Positions 25,462-34,541 of a stretch of DNA of 50,723 bases are shown piece after piece. The notes beneath the pieces are model-generated. The model was not told the DNA's origin. It saw nothing but the letters and a program-made list of their open reading frames with translations, and ran no database searches. The stretch's first letter is position 1. Each line of letters starts with the position of its first letter. The stretch is from Halopiger djelfimassiliensis (GTDB lineage Archaea; Halobacteriota; Halobacteria; Halobacteriales; Natrialbaceae): NCBI RefSeq assembly GCF_000455365.1, contig NZ_HG315684.1, forward strand, positions 854,684 through 905,406. The letters run 5' to 3'. The translations under genes and the position numbers were made by a program.

Positions 25462-26592
25462 ATGCCGCGTCTCACGGCGACCGATCGCGAGCGCATCGCC
25501 GATCTGTTCGACCGCCACCTCGAACTCGGCGTCCACCACGGCGCACAACTGGCCGTCTACGCCGACGAGGAGTGCGTGCTGGATCTGGCGGGCGGGGTCA
25601 CCGGACCCGACGGCGAGACGACGACGCCGGAAACGCGCCACGTGCTGTTTTCCTGTACGAAACCGTACGCGGCCGTCGCGTTACACGCCCTCGTCGACGA
25701 GGGCGACCTCGCCTACGACGATCGGATCGTCGACCACTGGCCCGAGTTCGCCGACTCGGGAACGACGAAAGCCGAGGTGACGGTGCGACAAGTACTCTCC
25801 CATACCGCCGGTCTCCCGTACGGCGAGATCAACGACCGGCCCGAAGCGTGGACCGACTGGGAGACCGCCGTCGAGCACGTCGAAGCGATGGACCTCGTCT
25901 TCGATCCCGGCGAGCGACCGGCCTATCACGCGCTGACCTTCGGCTGGCTGGTCGGCGAACTCGTCAGGCGGGTTTCGGGGTCCCCGATCGAGGAGGTCGC
26001 GGCCGATCGGGTGTTCGAACCGCTGGGAATGACGAACACCGGCATCGGTCTCCGGGCCGACGAACGGGACGACGTGGCGACGCTCGTCGGCTTCGAGACG
26101 TTCGACCGGTGTCGGGACCCCGGTGAAGGGCTCGGGGCGGACCACGTCGAACTCGCGGCCCTGTTCAACGAGGAGGCGTACCATCGGGCGGTCATCCCCG
26201 CTTCCAGCGGCATCGGCACAGCCCGCGATATGGCACGGTTCTACGCCTGTCTGGCCAACGACGGCGAGTTCGAGGGGACCCGCGTCCTCTCCGAGTCGAT
26301 CGTCGACGAGGCGACGGCGCTCGAGGCGGCGACCGACGCCGACGGGACGCTCTCCCGGCCGGCGCGGTTCGCACTCGGGTTCTGGAAGGGCGGCACGAAG
26401 GCGGACCCGTACGGCTCGCTGTCGCCGCCGCGCGTGTTCGGCCACGCCGGCCTCGGGAGCAGCGTCGGCTGGGCCGATCCCGACGATACCGTCGGCTTCT
26501 CGTACGTGACCAACGGAGTTCGGGACGGCACCTACGAACACGTCGTTCGCTCGAACGCGCTCGCGGACGCGGTCCGACGGGCGATCCGGTAG
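25462..26592 (+). CDS. Beta-lactamase-like serine hydrolase (class C / esterase type)
   Basis: 376 residues. The catalytic SxxK is SCTK at residues 64-67. The Tyr motif is Y155 in AYHALTFGWLVGELVRR, the esterase-like form rather than the YxN of true class C beta-lactamases. The third motif is GHAGLGSSVGW (HxG form) near residue 331. No signal peptide is seen, so a cytoplasmic esterase or peptidase role is more likely than antibiotic breakdown. The stop codon directly abuts the stop codon of the convergent moeA gene, with zero bases between them. Confidence 0.88.
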   Translation: MPRLTATDRERIADLFDRHLELGVHHGAQLAVYADEECVLDLAGGVTGPDGETTTPETRHVLFSCTKPYAAVALHALVDEGDLAYDDRIVDHWPEFADSGTTKAEVTVRQVLSHTAGLPYGEINDRPEAWTDWETAVEHVEAMDLVFDPGERPAYHALTFGWLVGELVRRVSGSPIEEVAADRVFEPLGMTNTGIGLRADERDDVATLVGFETFDRCRDPGEGLGADHVELAALFNEEAYHRAVIPASSGIGTARDMARFYACLANDGEFEGTRVLSESIVDEATALEAATDADGTLSRPARFALGFWKGGTKADPYGSLSPPRVFGHAGLGSSVGWADPDDTVGFSYVTNGVRDGTYEHVVRSNALADAVRRAIR

Positions 26593-27882
26593 TTACGGGG
26601 TAAGCTCCCAGTTTTCGACGGGAACGGTCTCGCCGGCCGGAATCCCCTCGCGGTCGTCGTCGACGACCACCCAGCCGTCGGCGAGCGCAACGCTCGAGAG
26701 CACGCCGGAGCCGCTCGCTCTGGTCGGCGTGGCGGTATACCGCGGCTCGTCGGACTCGACCGTGGTCCCGTCCCGCGGTTCGAGTTGGACCCGGACGAAC
26801 GTCCGGGTGCCCGGTTCGCTGGCGACCTTGCGCTCGAGTTCGGCACGGACGGTCGGGTGCGGGTCGGGCGTCGTCCCCTCGAGCCACCGCAGGGTCGGCC
26901 GGAGGAACTGGACGGCGTTGACGATGCAGGCGACCGGGTAGCCGGGGAGTGCGAGGACCGGCGTCCCCTCGACGACGCCGAGACAGACGGGGTGGCCGGG
27001 TTTGAGGCCGACGCCGTGGACGAGCACCTCCCCGAGGTCGTCGATGACTTCCGGCAGGTGGTCACGTTCGCCGACCGAGGAGCCGCCGGTCGTGACGACC
27101 GCGTCCTTCGTCAGGTCGCGCTGGATGGCGACCCGGAGCGATTCCGGATCGTCGGTGACGACGTCCCGATAGGTCGCCCGGCCACCCCAGCGGTCGACCA
27201 GCCGCGAGACGGTGAGCCCGTTCGTCTCGACGACCTCGCCCGGCCCGGGATCGCCCTCGACGAGTTCCTCGCCGGTGGGGATCACCCCGACCGTCGGGCG
27301 CTGGGCGACCTCGACGCGCCCGTACCCCGCGGATCGCAAGAGCCCGAGATCGGACGGCCGAAGCCGATGGCCCGCGTCGTAGAGGCACTGTCCCGCCTCG
27401 ATGTCCTCGCCGATCGGCGCGACGTTCTCGCCTTCGGCCACGGCGTCTGCGATCTCGAGTTCCCCCGCCGACTCGAGTTCGGTGACGTGTTCGATCATCA
27501 CGACGGCGGTTGCTCCATCGGGGAGGGCGCTCCCGGTGTGAACGCGGGCTGCCGTCCCGGGGGTGACGGTGGCGTCGTCGCCGGTCCCGTCGGCGATCCG
27601 GAGGACTGCCGGCGATCGCTCGCTCGCCCCGAACGTGTCCGCGGCCCGGACGGCGTAGCCGTCCATCGCCGCCCGGCGGTAGTGGGGGACGTCTCGAGCG
27701 GACTCGACGGGTGCCGCCAGCACGCGGCCGTCCGCCCGCTCGACGTCGACGGTTTCCGTTCCCGTCGTCCAGTCGTCGTCGCCACGTCGCCCGACGGCCT
27801 CCCTGAGGATCCGGCGCGCCTCGTCGACCGGCGTGCGTTCCTTGAACCCGGCCTCCGTGCGCTCGCGGTCGGCACCTTCCAT
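26593..27882 (-). CDS. moeA: Molybdopterin molybdenumtransferase (MoeA)
   Basis: 429 residues. Motifs in order: PHYRRAAMDGYAVRAADTFG, GDDATVTPGTAARVHTGSAL, GENVAPIGEDIEAGQ, VGVIPTGEELV, VVTTGGSSVGERDHLPEVID, GVGLKPGHPVCLGV and LALPGYPVACI. It ends with the MoeA domain IV beta barrel (GVLSSVALADGWVVVDDD). It catalyses metal insertion into adenylylated molybdopterin. The length is typical of an unfused MoeA, so together with 23512-25356 the locus holds both MoeA forms. Confidence 0.94.
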   Translation of the reverse strand: MEGADRERTEAGFKERTPVDEARRILREAVGRRGDDDWTTGTETVDVERADGRVLAAPVESARDVPHYRRAAMDGYAVRAADTFGASERSPAVLRIADGTGDDATVTPGTAARVHTGSALPDGATAVVMIEHVTELESAGELEIADAVAEGENVAPIGEDIEAGQCLYDAGHRLRPSDLGLLRSAGYGRVEVAQRPTVGVIPTGEELVEGDPGPGEVVETNGLTVSRLVDRWGGRATYRDVVTDDPESLRVAIQRDLTKDAVVTTGGSSVGERDHLPEVIDDLGEVLVHGVGLKPGHPVCLGVVEGTPVLALPGYPVACIVNAVQFLRPTLRWLEGTTPDPHPTVRAELERKVASEPGTRTFVRVQLEPRDGTTVESDEPRYTATPTRASGSGVLSSVALADGWVVVDDDREGIPAGETVPVENWELTP

Positions 27883-28102
27883 ACCCGGACTCGGATCGCC
27901 GGACGCTAAAAGCGTAGGGACTCGACGACCCGATCAGCACGGACCGAGGTTCATCTCGTAAGCCGGGAGTCCCCGGTTCGCACTCGCGAGACGGTCGGTT
28001 GCTGTTCGCTGCCCGAAACGGCCGGGCGAGACACGGTCGCCGGCCGCCCACGTATCCACCGCTACCGCGGGCTTTTTCGTATCGGCGTTCGAACCTGTAG
28101 CC

Positions 28103-28534
28103 ATGTCAGCGCTCCGCGATGCGTTGCGGGATCTCTCCGAGGACGTCTTCTTCGATCTCCTCGAGAACGAGGGGGCATACCTGCTCGTGATCGACCTGCC
28201 GGGTATCACCGCCGAGTCGGTCGATCTCTCCGTCGAGGACGGCCGACTCTCCATCGAGGCCCAGCGAGAGAAGTCCCTCCCCGACGACTACCGCTATCTC
28301 GAGGAAAACAGGTCGCTGTTTTTCGACCTCGAGCTTCCGCTCCCGGCCGACGCCAGCGGGGACAAAGCGGAGGCAGCCGTCGAACGGGGCGTACTCGAGT
28401 TGACGATCCCCAAATCGACCGCCGAGGAGACGACGATCGACGTCGTCGACCACGAAGAGGGCAGTGACGATCGATCCCGGACGCAAGACGGGACGAAAAC
28501 CGAGGGGACGGACGAGGACGCGGAACCGAGGTGA
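28103..28534 (+). CDS. Hsp20/alpha-crystallin small heat-shock protein
   Basis: 143 residues. The alpha-crystallin domain spans about 20-115: GAYLLVIDLPGITAESVDLS, VEDGRLSIEAQREK, LFFDLELPLPAD and AAVERGVLELTIPKS (the L-x-I/V-x-I/V type edge strand). The tail is acidic. It is an ATP-independent holdase chaperone. TTTTTCGTAT at 28073-28082 is a possible TATA box. The UbiB-like gene follows at once, in the same reading frame after the TGA stop. Confidence 0.9.
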   Translation: MSALRDALRDLSEDVFFDLLENEGAYLLVIDLPGITAESVDLSVEDGRLSIEAQREKSLPDDYRYLEENRSLFFDLELPLPADASGDKAEAAVERGVLELTIPKSTAEETTIDVVDHEEGSDDRSRTQDGTKTEGTDEDAEPR

Positions 28535-28540
28535 CCGAGG

Positions 28541-30217
28541 CTGGCGTTTCTCCGCGCGTACAAGCGGTTCGTCCTCGTCGCGTGGCAGTTCCTCCCGCTG
28601 TTGCTGGCGTACGCTCGTGACCGGCGTCGGTTCTTCCTGTTCGGCAGCCCCAGAACGGTCGATGCCGACACGCACCGTCATCGCGCCGAGGTGTTACTCG
28701 AGTCGCTGTTGACGCTCGGACCGACCTTCATCAAACTCGGCCAACTGCTGTCGACCCGACCCGACGTATTACCGCCGGCGTACATCGACGTCCTCTCGGC
28801 GCTGCAAGACGACGTACCGCCGGCCGAGTGGGGCGAGGCGAAACGGGTGCTCGAGGACGAGCTGGGTCCCGTCGACGAGCGCTTCGCATCGTTCGATACC
28901 GACGCGATAAGCGGGGCGAGCCTCGGGCAGGTGTACCGGGCGCGGATCGAACGGGACGACACGACACAGGAGGTCGCGGTGAAGGTCCGGCGACCGAACA
29001 TCGAGGAACTGGTCGCGGCCGACCTGCGGGTCATCCACTGGTCGTTGCCGATCCTGCTGTACTTCGTCGACGAATCCCGCGCGTTCTCGCTTGAAAACCT
29101 CGCCGACGAGTTCTCCAAGACGATCCGCGAGGAGATGGATTACGAGCGCGAAGCCGAGATGTTGACGGAGATCCGCGCGAACTTCGCGGCCGACGACCGG
29201 TTTCTCATCCCCGCGGTCGTCGAGAGCCACTCCGGCCCGCGGGTGCTCACCATGGAGTACGTCGAGGGAACGAAGATCAACGACGTCGAAACGCTCGAGC
29301 GAAAGGGAATCGACCGGACACAAGTCGCGGAGAACCTCCAGCGGTCGTACCTACAGATGATCATCGACGACGGGGTCTTTCACGCCGACCCCCATCCGGG
29401 AAACCTCGCGGTGACCGACGACGGACGGATCGTCTTCTACGACTTCGGGATGTCGGGCCGGGTCGATCCGTTCGTTCAGGAGAAGATCGTCGACTTCTAC
29501 GTGGCCGTCGCCAATCAGGACATCGACGGCATTCTCGACGCCCTGATCGAGATCGGGACTCTCTCGCCCGACGCCGACCGCGGGGTGATGGCGGAGGTGA
29601 TGGAGATCGCCATCCAGGACGCCCGCGGCGAGGACGTCGAACAGTACCGGGTCAATCAGATCGTCGGACAGATCGAGGACTCGATCTACGCGTTCCCGTT
29701 TCGGCTGCCCAAGAACCTCGCGCTGGTGCTTCGGGTCGCGACCGTCGTCGAGGGGGTCTGTGTCACCCTCGATCCGGACTTCGATTTCATCTCGACCGCG
29801 ACGGCCTACCTGACCGAGCAGGGCTACCGCGAGGAGTCGGTCCGGCGCTATCTCGAGGAGACGGGCCAGCAACTCCGGGAAACCGGGGAGTCGCTGACGC
29901 GACTCGCGCCGAAGGCCGAACGGGCCCTCGACCGACTCGATCGGGACGATCTCTACGTCCGCATCGGCGTCGAGGACTCCGAGGACGTTTTCGAAACCCT
30001 CGCAAAGCGGCTCGTCTACGGCATGCTCCTGACGATGTCGCTGTTCTCGATGGGCGTGCTGTACGCGCTCGAGGCACCCGAGGCATCGATCGTCGCCGCC
30101 GTCTTCTCGGTCGTCGTGACGATCCAGCTTTACCGGTCGTTCCGCAAGCCACACGCGATCAGGGCGAAACCGCAGTTCACGCGACAGAACCTCCGAAAGC
30201 GCCGCGGCGAGGAGTGA
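28541..30217 (+). CDS. UbiB/ABC1-family atypical protein kinase, membrane-anchored
   Basis: 559 residues if started at CTG 28541. Motifs: the KxGQ loop in FIKLGQLLSTRPDVLPP, A-rich ISGASLGQVYRAR, VAVKVRRPNIEELV (Lys), FSKTIREEMDYEREAEM, and HADPHPGNLAVTDDGRIVFYDFGM (catalytic loop and DFG). Two C-terminal hydrophobic spans include LVYGMLLTMSLFSMGVLYAL. The family supports isoprenoid-quinone or lipid metabolism. No ATG or GTG is in frame between the Hsp20 stop and the conserved N-terminus; TTG 28601 would cut it. CTG 28541 has GGTGA six bases upstream, so I favour CTG. Confidence 0.85.
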   Translation: MAFLRAYKRFVLVAWQFLPLLLAYARDRRRFFLFGSPRTVDADTHRHRAEVLLESLLTLGPTFIKLGQLLSTRPDVLPPAYIDVLSALQDDVPPAEWGEAKRVLEDELGPVDERFASFDTDAISGASLGQVYRARIERDDTTQEVAVKVRRPNIEELVAADLRVIHWSLPILLYFVDESRAFSLENLADEFSKTIREEMDYEREAEMLTEIRANFAADDRFLIPAVVESHSGPRVLTMEYVEGTKINDVETLERKGIDRTQVAENLQRSYLQMIIDDGVFHADPHPGNLAVTDDGRIVFYDFGMSGRVDPFVQEKIVDFYVAVANQDIDGILDALIEIGTLSPDADRGVMAEVMEIAIQDARGEDVEQYRVNQIVGQIEDSIYAFPFRLPKNLALVLRVATVVEGVCVTLDPDFDFISTATAYLTEQGYREESVRRYLEETGQQLRETGESLTRLAPKAERALDRLDRDDLYVRIGVEDSEDVFETLAKRLVYGMLLTMSLFSMGVLYALEAPEASIVAAVFSVVVTIQLYRSFRKPHAIRAKPQFTRQNLRKRRGEE

Positions 30218-30278
30218 ACGGACCCGTTCGTTCCCGGCCGCCGGCAACCCTCTTTCCGCTGGTCCTCGTGGATCCGGT

Positions 30279-31346
30279 ATGGACTACGACCGGATCGCCG
30301 ACCTGCCGCTGACGATCGACGGCCTCGAGAGCACGCGACTGGAGCGCGAGACCTCGAGCGAGTTTACCCGCGTCACGACGGCGATTTCGCTTACGGGACC
30401 GGACGGCGACGGAACGGCTACCGGGCGCGGCGAGGACGTTACCTACGAGACCGACGCCCACGACCGGCTGGCCGAGGCGGGTCTGCCGGACCTGACTGGC
30501 GAGTACACCGTCGACTCGTTTGCCGATCGGCTGGACGAAATCGATCTCTTTCCCGGCAGTCCGCCCGACCGCGAGGAGTTTCGGAACTACCGGCGGTGGG
30601 GCCTCGAGAGCGCGGCGCTCGATCTCGCGCTCCGGCAAGCCGAGACCGACCTCGCGAGTGTCCTCGAGCGGTCCGACGAGCCGGTCCGGTTCGTCGCCAG
30701 CACCCGCCTCGGCGAGCCGCCGACCGTCGAGCGGCTCGAGCGGCTTCGCGAACGGGTACCGGAGCTGGAATTCAAACTCGATCCGACGCCGGCGTGGGAC
30801 GCGACCCTCGTCGAAAACGTCGTCGGGACCGTCGGAACGGACGCAGTCCGCATTCTGGATCTCAAGGGCCGATACGAGGGGACGGAGGTCGACGTGCCCG
30901 CCGATCCGGAGCTGTACGAACTGGTGCTCGATGCGTTTCCGAGCGCCGTCGTCGAGGACCCCGCGCTGACTGACGAAACGCGCCCGCTGTTCGAGGACTC
31001 CGCCGTCCGGTCGCGCGTCTCGTGGGACGCGCCGATCCACGGACTCGAGGACGTGGAGGCGCTGCCCTGGGAGCCCGACTGGCTCAACGTCAAACCCTCG
31101 CGGTTCGGCTCGCTCGAGTCGCTGTTCGAGACGCTCGGCCACTGTACCGACCGCGGGATCCGGTGTTACGGCGGCGGCCAGTTCGAACTCGGCGTCGGCC
31201 GCGACCAGATCCAGACCCTCGCGTCCCTGTACTATCCCGATTCGCCGAACGACGTGGCTCCACGCGCGTACAACGATCCCGGCGTCGAAAGCGAGCTGCC
31301 GGCAAGTCCGCTCGAGCCGTCGGCAACCCGGGTCGGCTTTCGGTAG
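30279..31346 (+). CDS. Enolase-superfamily protein (haloarchaeal)
   Basis: 355 residues. The C-terminal part keeps the barrel pattern of the enolase superfamily: FKLDPTPAWDATLVENVV, VRILDLKGRYEGTEVDVPAD (LKG strand), FPSAVVEDPAL (EDP metal Glu), VSWDAPIHGLEDVEALPWEP, DWLNVKPSRFGSLESLFETL (NVKPS, catalytic Lys) and GGGQFELGVGRDQIQ. The N-terminal capping domain is present. The substrate is unknown; dipeptide epimerase or acid-sugar dehydratase-like chemistry is possible. It starts 61 bases after the UbiB-like gene. Confidence 0.8.
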   Translation: MDYDRIADLPLTIDGLESTRLERETSSEFTRVTTAISLTGPDGDGTATGRGEDVTYETDAHDRLAEAGLPDLTGEYTVDSFADRLDEIDLFPGSPPDREEFRNYRRWGLESAALDLALRQAETDLASVLERSDEPVRFVASTRLGEPPTVERLERLRERVPELEFKLDPTPAWDATLVENVVGTVGTDAVRILDLKGRYEGTEVDVPADPELYELVLDAFPSAVVEDPALTDETRPLFEDSAVRSRVSWDAPIHGLEDVEALPWEPDWLNVKPSRFGSLESLFETLGHCTDRGIRCYGGGQFELGVGRDQIQTLASLYYPDSPNDVAPRAYNDPGVESELPASPLEPSATRVGFR

Positions 31347-31490
31347 TTCGAGCGCAACCGATCGCCGCCGCTCGTGCTCGCTGAGGAATGCTCGCCGACG
31401 AGAAAGATTAATGTCGGTGCGATAGCATCCGTAGAATTACACGATGAGAGCCGTACGTTCGAGCCGTCGTACTCGCGGGGGGATCAGTAC

Positions 31491-32666
31491 GTGAGCCGTT
31501 CATGGTTGGGCGTTTCGTTCGTCGTTGGCGTCCTGTTTCTGGCCAGTGTCGGAACGCCGGTCGTTGCGACCGACGGATCCGGGACGAACGTCCAGATTTC
31601 GTCGGTTTCGGTGACACCGGACGATCCGACGACCGGGGACCGTGTCACTCTCGAAACCAAAATCTCGAACCTCGAGAGCAGCAGCGAAACGATCGAGGTA
31701 GCGGACATCTACGTTCGGGCGTCCGGAAGCGCACAATCGCACGGCCGACTGCAAAACGTCGGCTCCGTCGGTCCGGGCGGTTCGATCACGGTGCCGCTGT
31801 CGGCGACGTTCGATAGCCCGGGCGAAAAAACGCTGACCGTTCGGGCCGTCATCGAAGACGAGTCCGGGGACCGCCAGACCTACGAGTATCCCGTCTCGAT
31901 CGACGTCGCCGATCCGACCGTCAAAACGGACCTCTCGGTCCAGTCGCCGGCCAATCGATCCGACGTCACCGAGGTCGAACTCACCAACTACGGCAACGTG
32001 AACGTCTCCGACGTCGAGGTGGCTGCGGCCGTCGACGGTGACGTCGTCGCTCGACACCCGATGCACGACCTCGAACCCGAGTCTAGCCGTACCGTTCGGT
32101 TCGATACCGAAGCGCTGTCCGGAAAAGCGGTCACGTTCACCGCAACCTACACGGCTGCGGGCGACGCGCACGAGACCGTTACCACCGAAACCGTGGACGA
32201 GCCGGTCGAGGGGGAGATCAGACTAACCGGCATCGAAGCGACCGTGACCGGCACGGACGTAACGATCAGTGGCGACGCCGCGAACATCGGGAGCACCGAT
32301 ACCGAATCCGTGATCGTCAGCGTCCAGAACGGCGACGGCGTGAGGCCGGTCTCGCCGTCGGGCGAGTACTTCATCGGACCGGTCGACGCCAGCGAGTTCG
32401 CGACCTTCGAACTCACGGCGGCACTCGAGAACGGGACGTCGTCGGTACCCGTCGAAATCGCGTACATCGTCGACGGCGACCGGATTACGACGACACAACG
32501 GATCGACGTCAATGCTGCGGGCGCGTCCGTCGCAAGCGTCGAGGGGCAGGCACCCGACGCTCCGGGAGGGGAGTCCTCCGGATTCTTCGGCGGAGTTAGC
32601 TGGGTGCTGATCGGCGTCCTCGTCGTCGTTGTCGGCGGCCTCTACTACGCCTGGAACCGCGAATGA
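31491..32666 (+). CDS. Exported CARDB-domain protein, C-terminal membrane anchor
   Basis: 391 residues, GTG start preceded by a G-rich ribosome-binding-like stretch. A signal peptide (SWLGVSFVVGVLFLASVGTP) is followed by repeated CARDB/Ig-like beta domains (VSVTPDDPTTGDRVTLETKI; VTEVELTNYGNVNVSDVEVA; EIRLTGIEATVTGTDVTISG) and a C-terminal span, VSWVLIGVLVVVVGGLYYAW. It therefore faces outward with a single anchor. It overlaps the next ATPase gene by ATGA, so it is the external subunit of the ABC system downstream. GAAAGATTA near 31403 may be the promoter, with a leader of roughly 60 bases. Confidence 0.85.
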   Translation: MSRSWLGVSFVVGVLFLASVGTPVVATDGSGTNVQISSVSVTPDDPTTGDRVTLETKISNLESSSETIEVADIYVRASGSAQSHGRLQNVGSVGPGGSITVPLSATFDSPGEKTLTVRAVIEDESGDRQTYEYPVSIDVADPTVKTDLSVQSPANRSDVTEVELTNYGNVNVSDVEVAAAVDGDVVARHPMHDLEPESSRTVRFDTEALSGKAVTFTATYTAAGDAHETVTTETVDEPVEGEIRLTGIEATVTGTDVTISGDAANIGSTDTESVIVSVQNGDGVRPVSPSGEYFIGPVDASEFATFELTAALENGTSSVPVEIAYIVDGDRITTTQRIDVNAAGASVASVEGQAPDAPGGESSGFFGGVSWVLIGVLVVVVGGLYYAWNRE

Positions 32667-33325
32667 GCGTCATCGAACTGGACACCGTGGTCAAGCGGTA
32701 CGAGAGCGGTACCGAGACGGTCGAGGCGCTGAAAGGCGTCGATTTCCACGCCGACCGGGGTGAGATGGTCACGGTGATCGGTCCCTCGGGGTCCGGCAAG
32801 AGCACCATGCTCAACATGATCGGATTGCTCGATACGCCGACGCAGGGGACGGTTCGACTCGACGGCCGGGACGTGACCGACTTCACGGCGGACCAACTCA
32901 CGGAGGAACGCCGATCGGTGATCGGTTTCGTGTTTCAGGACTTTCACCTGCTGCCGATGCTCACCGCGATCGAGAACGTCGAACTCCCGTCAATGTGGGA
33001 GCCGTCGACCGATCGCCGCGAGCGCGCGATCGAGTTGCTTCACCGGGTCGGACTCGGCGACCGACTCGAGCACACACCCGACCAGCTGTCGGGCGGACAG
33101 TGCCAGCGCGTCGCCATCGCGCGGGCGTTGATCAACGAACCGGATATCGTTCTCGCGGACGAGCCGACCGGGAATCTCGACCAGGAGACGGGACGGACGA
33201 TCCTCGACGAACTCACTCGGCTCAAAGAAGCGGAGGACGTCGCGATCGTCTCGGTGACCCACGACGAGCAGATGGTCGAGTACGCCGATCGCGTCGTCCG
33301 GATCGTCGACGGGGTGATGCAGTGA
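32663..33325 (+). CDS. ABC transporter ATPase, MacB/LolD type
   Basis: 220 residues. Walker [11 protein letters not shown]-loop [20 protein letters not shown], signature [15 protein letters not shown], Walker [14 protein letters not shown] and H-loop VTHDE are all complete. The N-terminal [20 protein letters not shown] is the LolD/MacB style. It is overlapped at both ends (ATGA with the CARDB gene, TGATG with the permease), so the three genes are one coupled operon. Confidence 0.95.
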   Translation: MSVIELDTVVKRYESGTETVEALKGVDFHADRGEMVTVIGPSGSGKSTMLNMIGLLDTPTQGTVRLDGRDVTDFTADQLTEERRSVIGFVFQDFHLLPMLTAIENVELPSMWEPSTDRRERAIELLHRVGLGDRLEHTPDQLSGGQCQRVAIARALINEPDIVLADEPTGNLDQETGRTILDELTRLKEAEDVAIVSVTHDEQMVEYADRVVRIVDGVMQ

Positions 33326-34467
33326 TGGGACGCAGGGGCATCCTGCGGCGGTTCCCGAGCGCCCTGATGGCCTGGCGCAACCTCGGCCGGAGCCGGGTCC
33401 GGACGGGATTGGCGACGCTCGGGATCGTCATCGGCGTGATAGCGATCGCGTCGCTCGGAATCGCCGGCGCGGCGATCCACCACCAAGCGACGGCGGACCT
33501 CGAGAGCCTCACGACCCAGGTGACGGTCTCGTCCGGCGAGGACAGTCCCACCGACGGCGTCACCACCAATCAGATCGACGAGATCCGCCGCCTCTCCAGC
33601 GGTGCCGAGGTCGTTCCACAGCGATCGAACTTCACGACGCTGTCGGCGAGAAACGGCCGGGAGGTAACCGTCGGCGTAACCGGCGTGACACAGGCGAGCA
33701 CACTGTACGACGTCTCCGAGGGCGAGGCTCCCGACCGGCTCCGGTCCGGCGCGTTGATCAGTGCCAGCACGGCCACCAAGCTCGGTCTCGAGATCGGTGA
33801 TCCCGTCAAGTTCGACGGGTCGCTCTACCGCATCAAGGGGCTCATCGAGTCCGAGCGCGGATACTCCGTCCGTGGGAGCCTCGTGGTTCCGCCGTCGGCG
33901 TTCTCCGACCGGCAACACTACGATACGGTGACGGTCATCGCCGACGACGGCAAGCACGCCCAGCGGACCGCCGACGCGATCGAGGAGCGGTTCAACGACG
34001 GCGACGACGAGGAGGTACGCGTCCGCAGCAACGCGGATGCCCAAGAGCGAGTCAGCGAGTTCATGTCCACGCTCAACCTCGCGTTGCTCGGGATCGGCTC
34101 CATATCGCTGATCGTCGCGAGCGTGGCCATCCTCAACGTCATGCTCATGAGTACGATCGAGCGCCGCGGCGAAATCGGCGTCCTTCGCGCGGTCGGGATC
34201 CGTCGCGGCGAAGTCCTCCGCATGATCCTCACCGAGGCGGCGCTCATCGGCGTGGTCGGCGGCGTAATCGGTGCAGCCGGTTCGCTGCTGGTCGGACTCG
34301 CGCTATTTGACCTGCTCGTCGGCGACGCGACGCTGGTCTTCAAGTGGCACAGCGCCAAATACCTGGTGTACGGGTTCGGATTCGCCGTCGTCGCGAGCGT
34401 ACTGAGCGGCCTGTACCCGGCGTGGAAGGCGGCGAACGATCGCCCCGTCGAGGCCCTCAGAGGGTAA
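33325..34467 (+). CDS. ABC transporter permease, MacB/FtsX type
   Basis: 380 residues. The first span is [20 protein letters not shown] after [12 protein letters not shown] (the MacB N-terminal elbow). An extracytoplasmic domain of about 200 residues follows, then three C-terminal spans including [31 protein letters not shown], the FtsX/MacB coupling motif. The end motif [17 protein letters not shown] is typical. It probably works mechanically on outward-facing substrates with the CARDB protein in place of MacA. Confidence 0.93.
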   Translation: MGRRGILRRFPSALMAWRNLGRSRVRTGLATLGIVIGVIAIASLGIAGAAIHHQATADLESLTTQVTVSSGEDSPTDGVTTNQIDEIRRLSSGAEVVPQRSNFTTLSARNGREVTVGVTGVTQASTLYDVSEGEAPDRLRSGALISASTATKLGLEIGDPVKFDGSLYRIKGLIESERGYSVRGSLVVPPSAFSDRQHYDTVTVIADDGKHAQRTADAIEERFNDGDDEEVRVRSNADAQERVSEFMSTLNLALLGIGSISLIVASVAILNVMLMSTIERRGEIGVLRAVGIRRGEVLRMILTEAALIGVVGGVIGAAGSLLVGLALFDLLVGDATLVFKWHSAKYLVYGFGFAVVASVLSGLYPAWKAANDRPVEALRG

Positions 34468-34541
34468 ACCGTTCGGTCCGCTCGGGGAGTCGGCGACCGC
34501 GGACCCGAACGTGCATATGCCGATCGCTCCAACCGGAGACT

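Noticed and set aside
25462-26592. Calling the serine hydrolase a beta-lactamase resistance gene
   Set aside because: The Tyr motif is of the esterase type and no signal peptide is seen; a cytoplasmic esterase or peptidase is more likely.
31374-31490. Earlier start for the CARDB protein at 31374
   Set aside because: It would place 39 residues before the signal peptide. GTG 31491 puts the hydrophobic signal at the N-terminus and has a G-rich ribosome-binding-like stretch.
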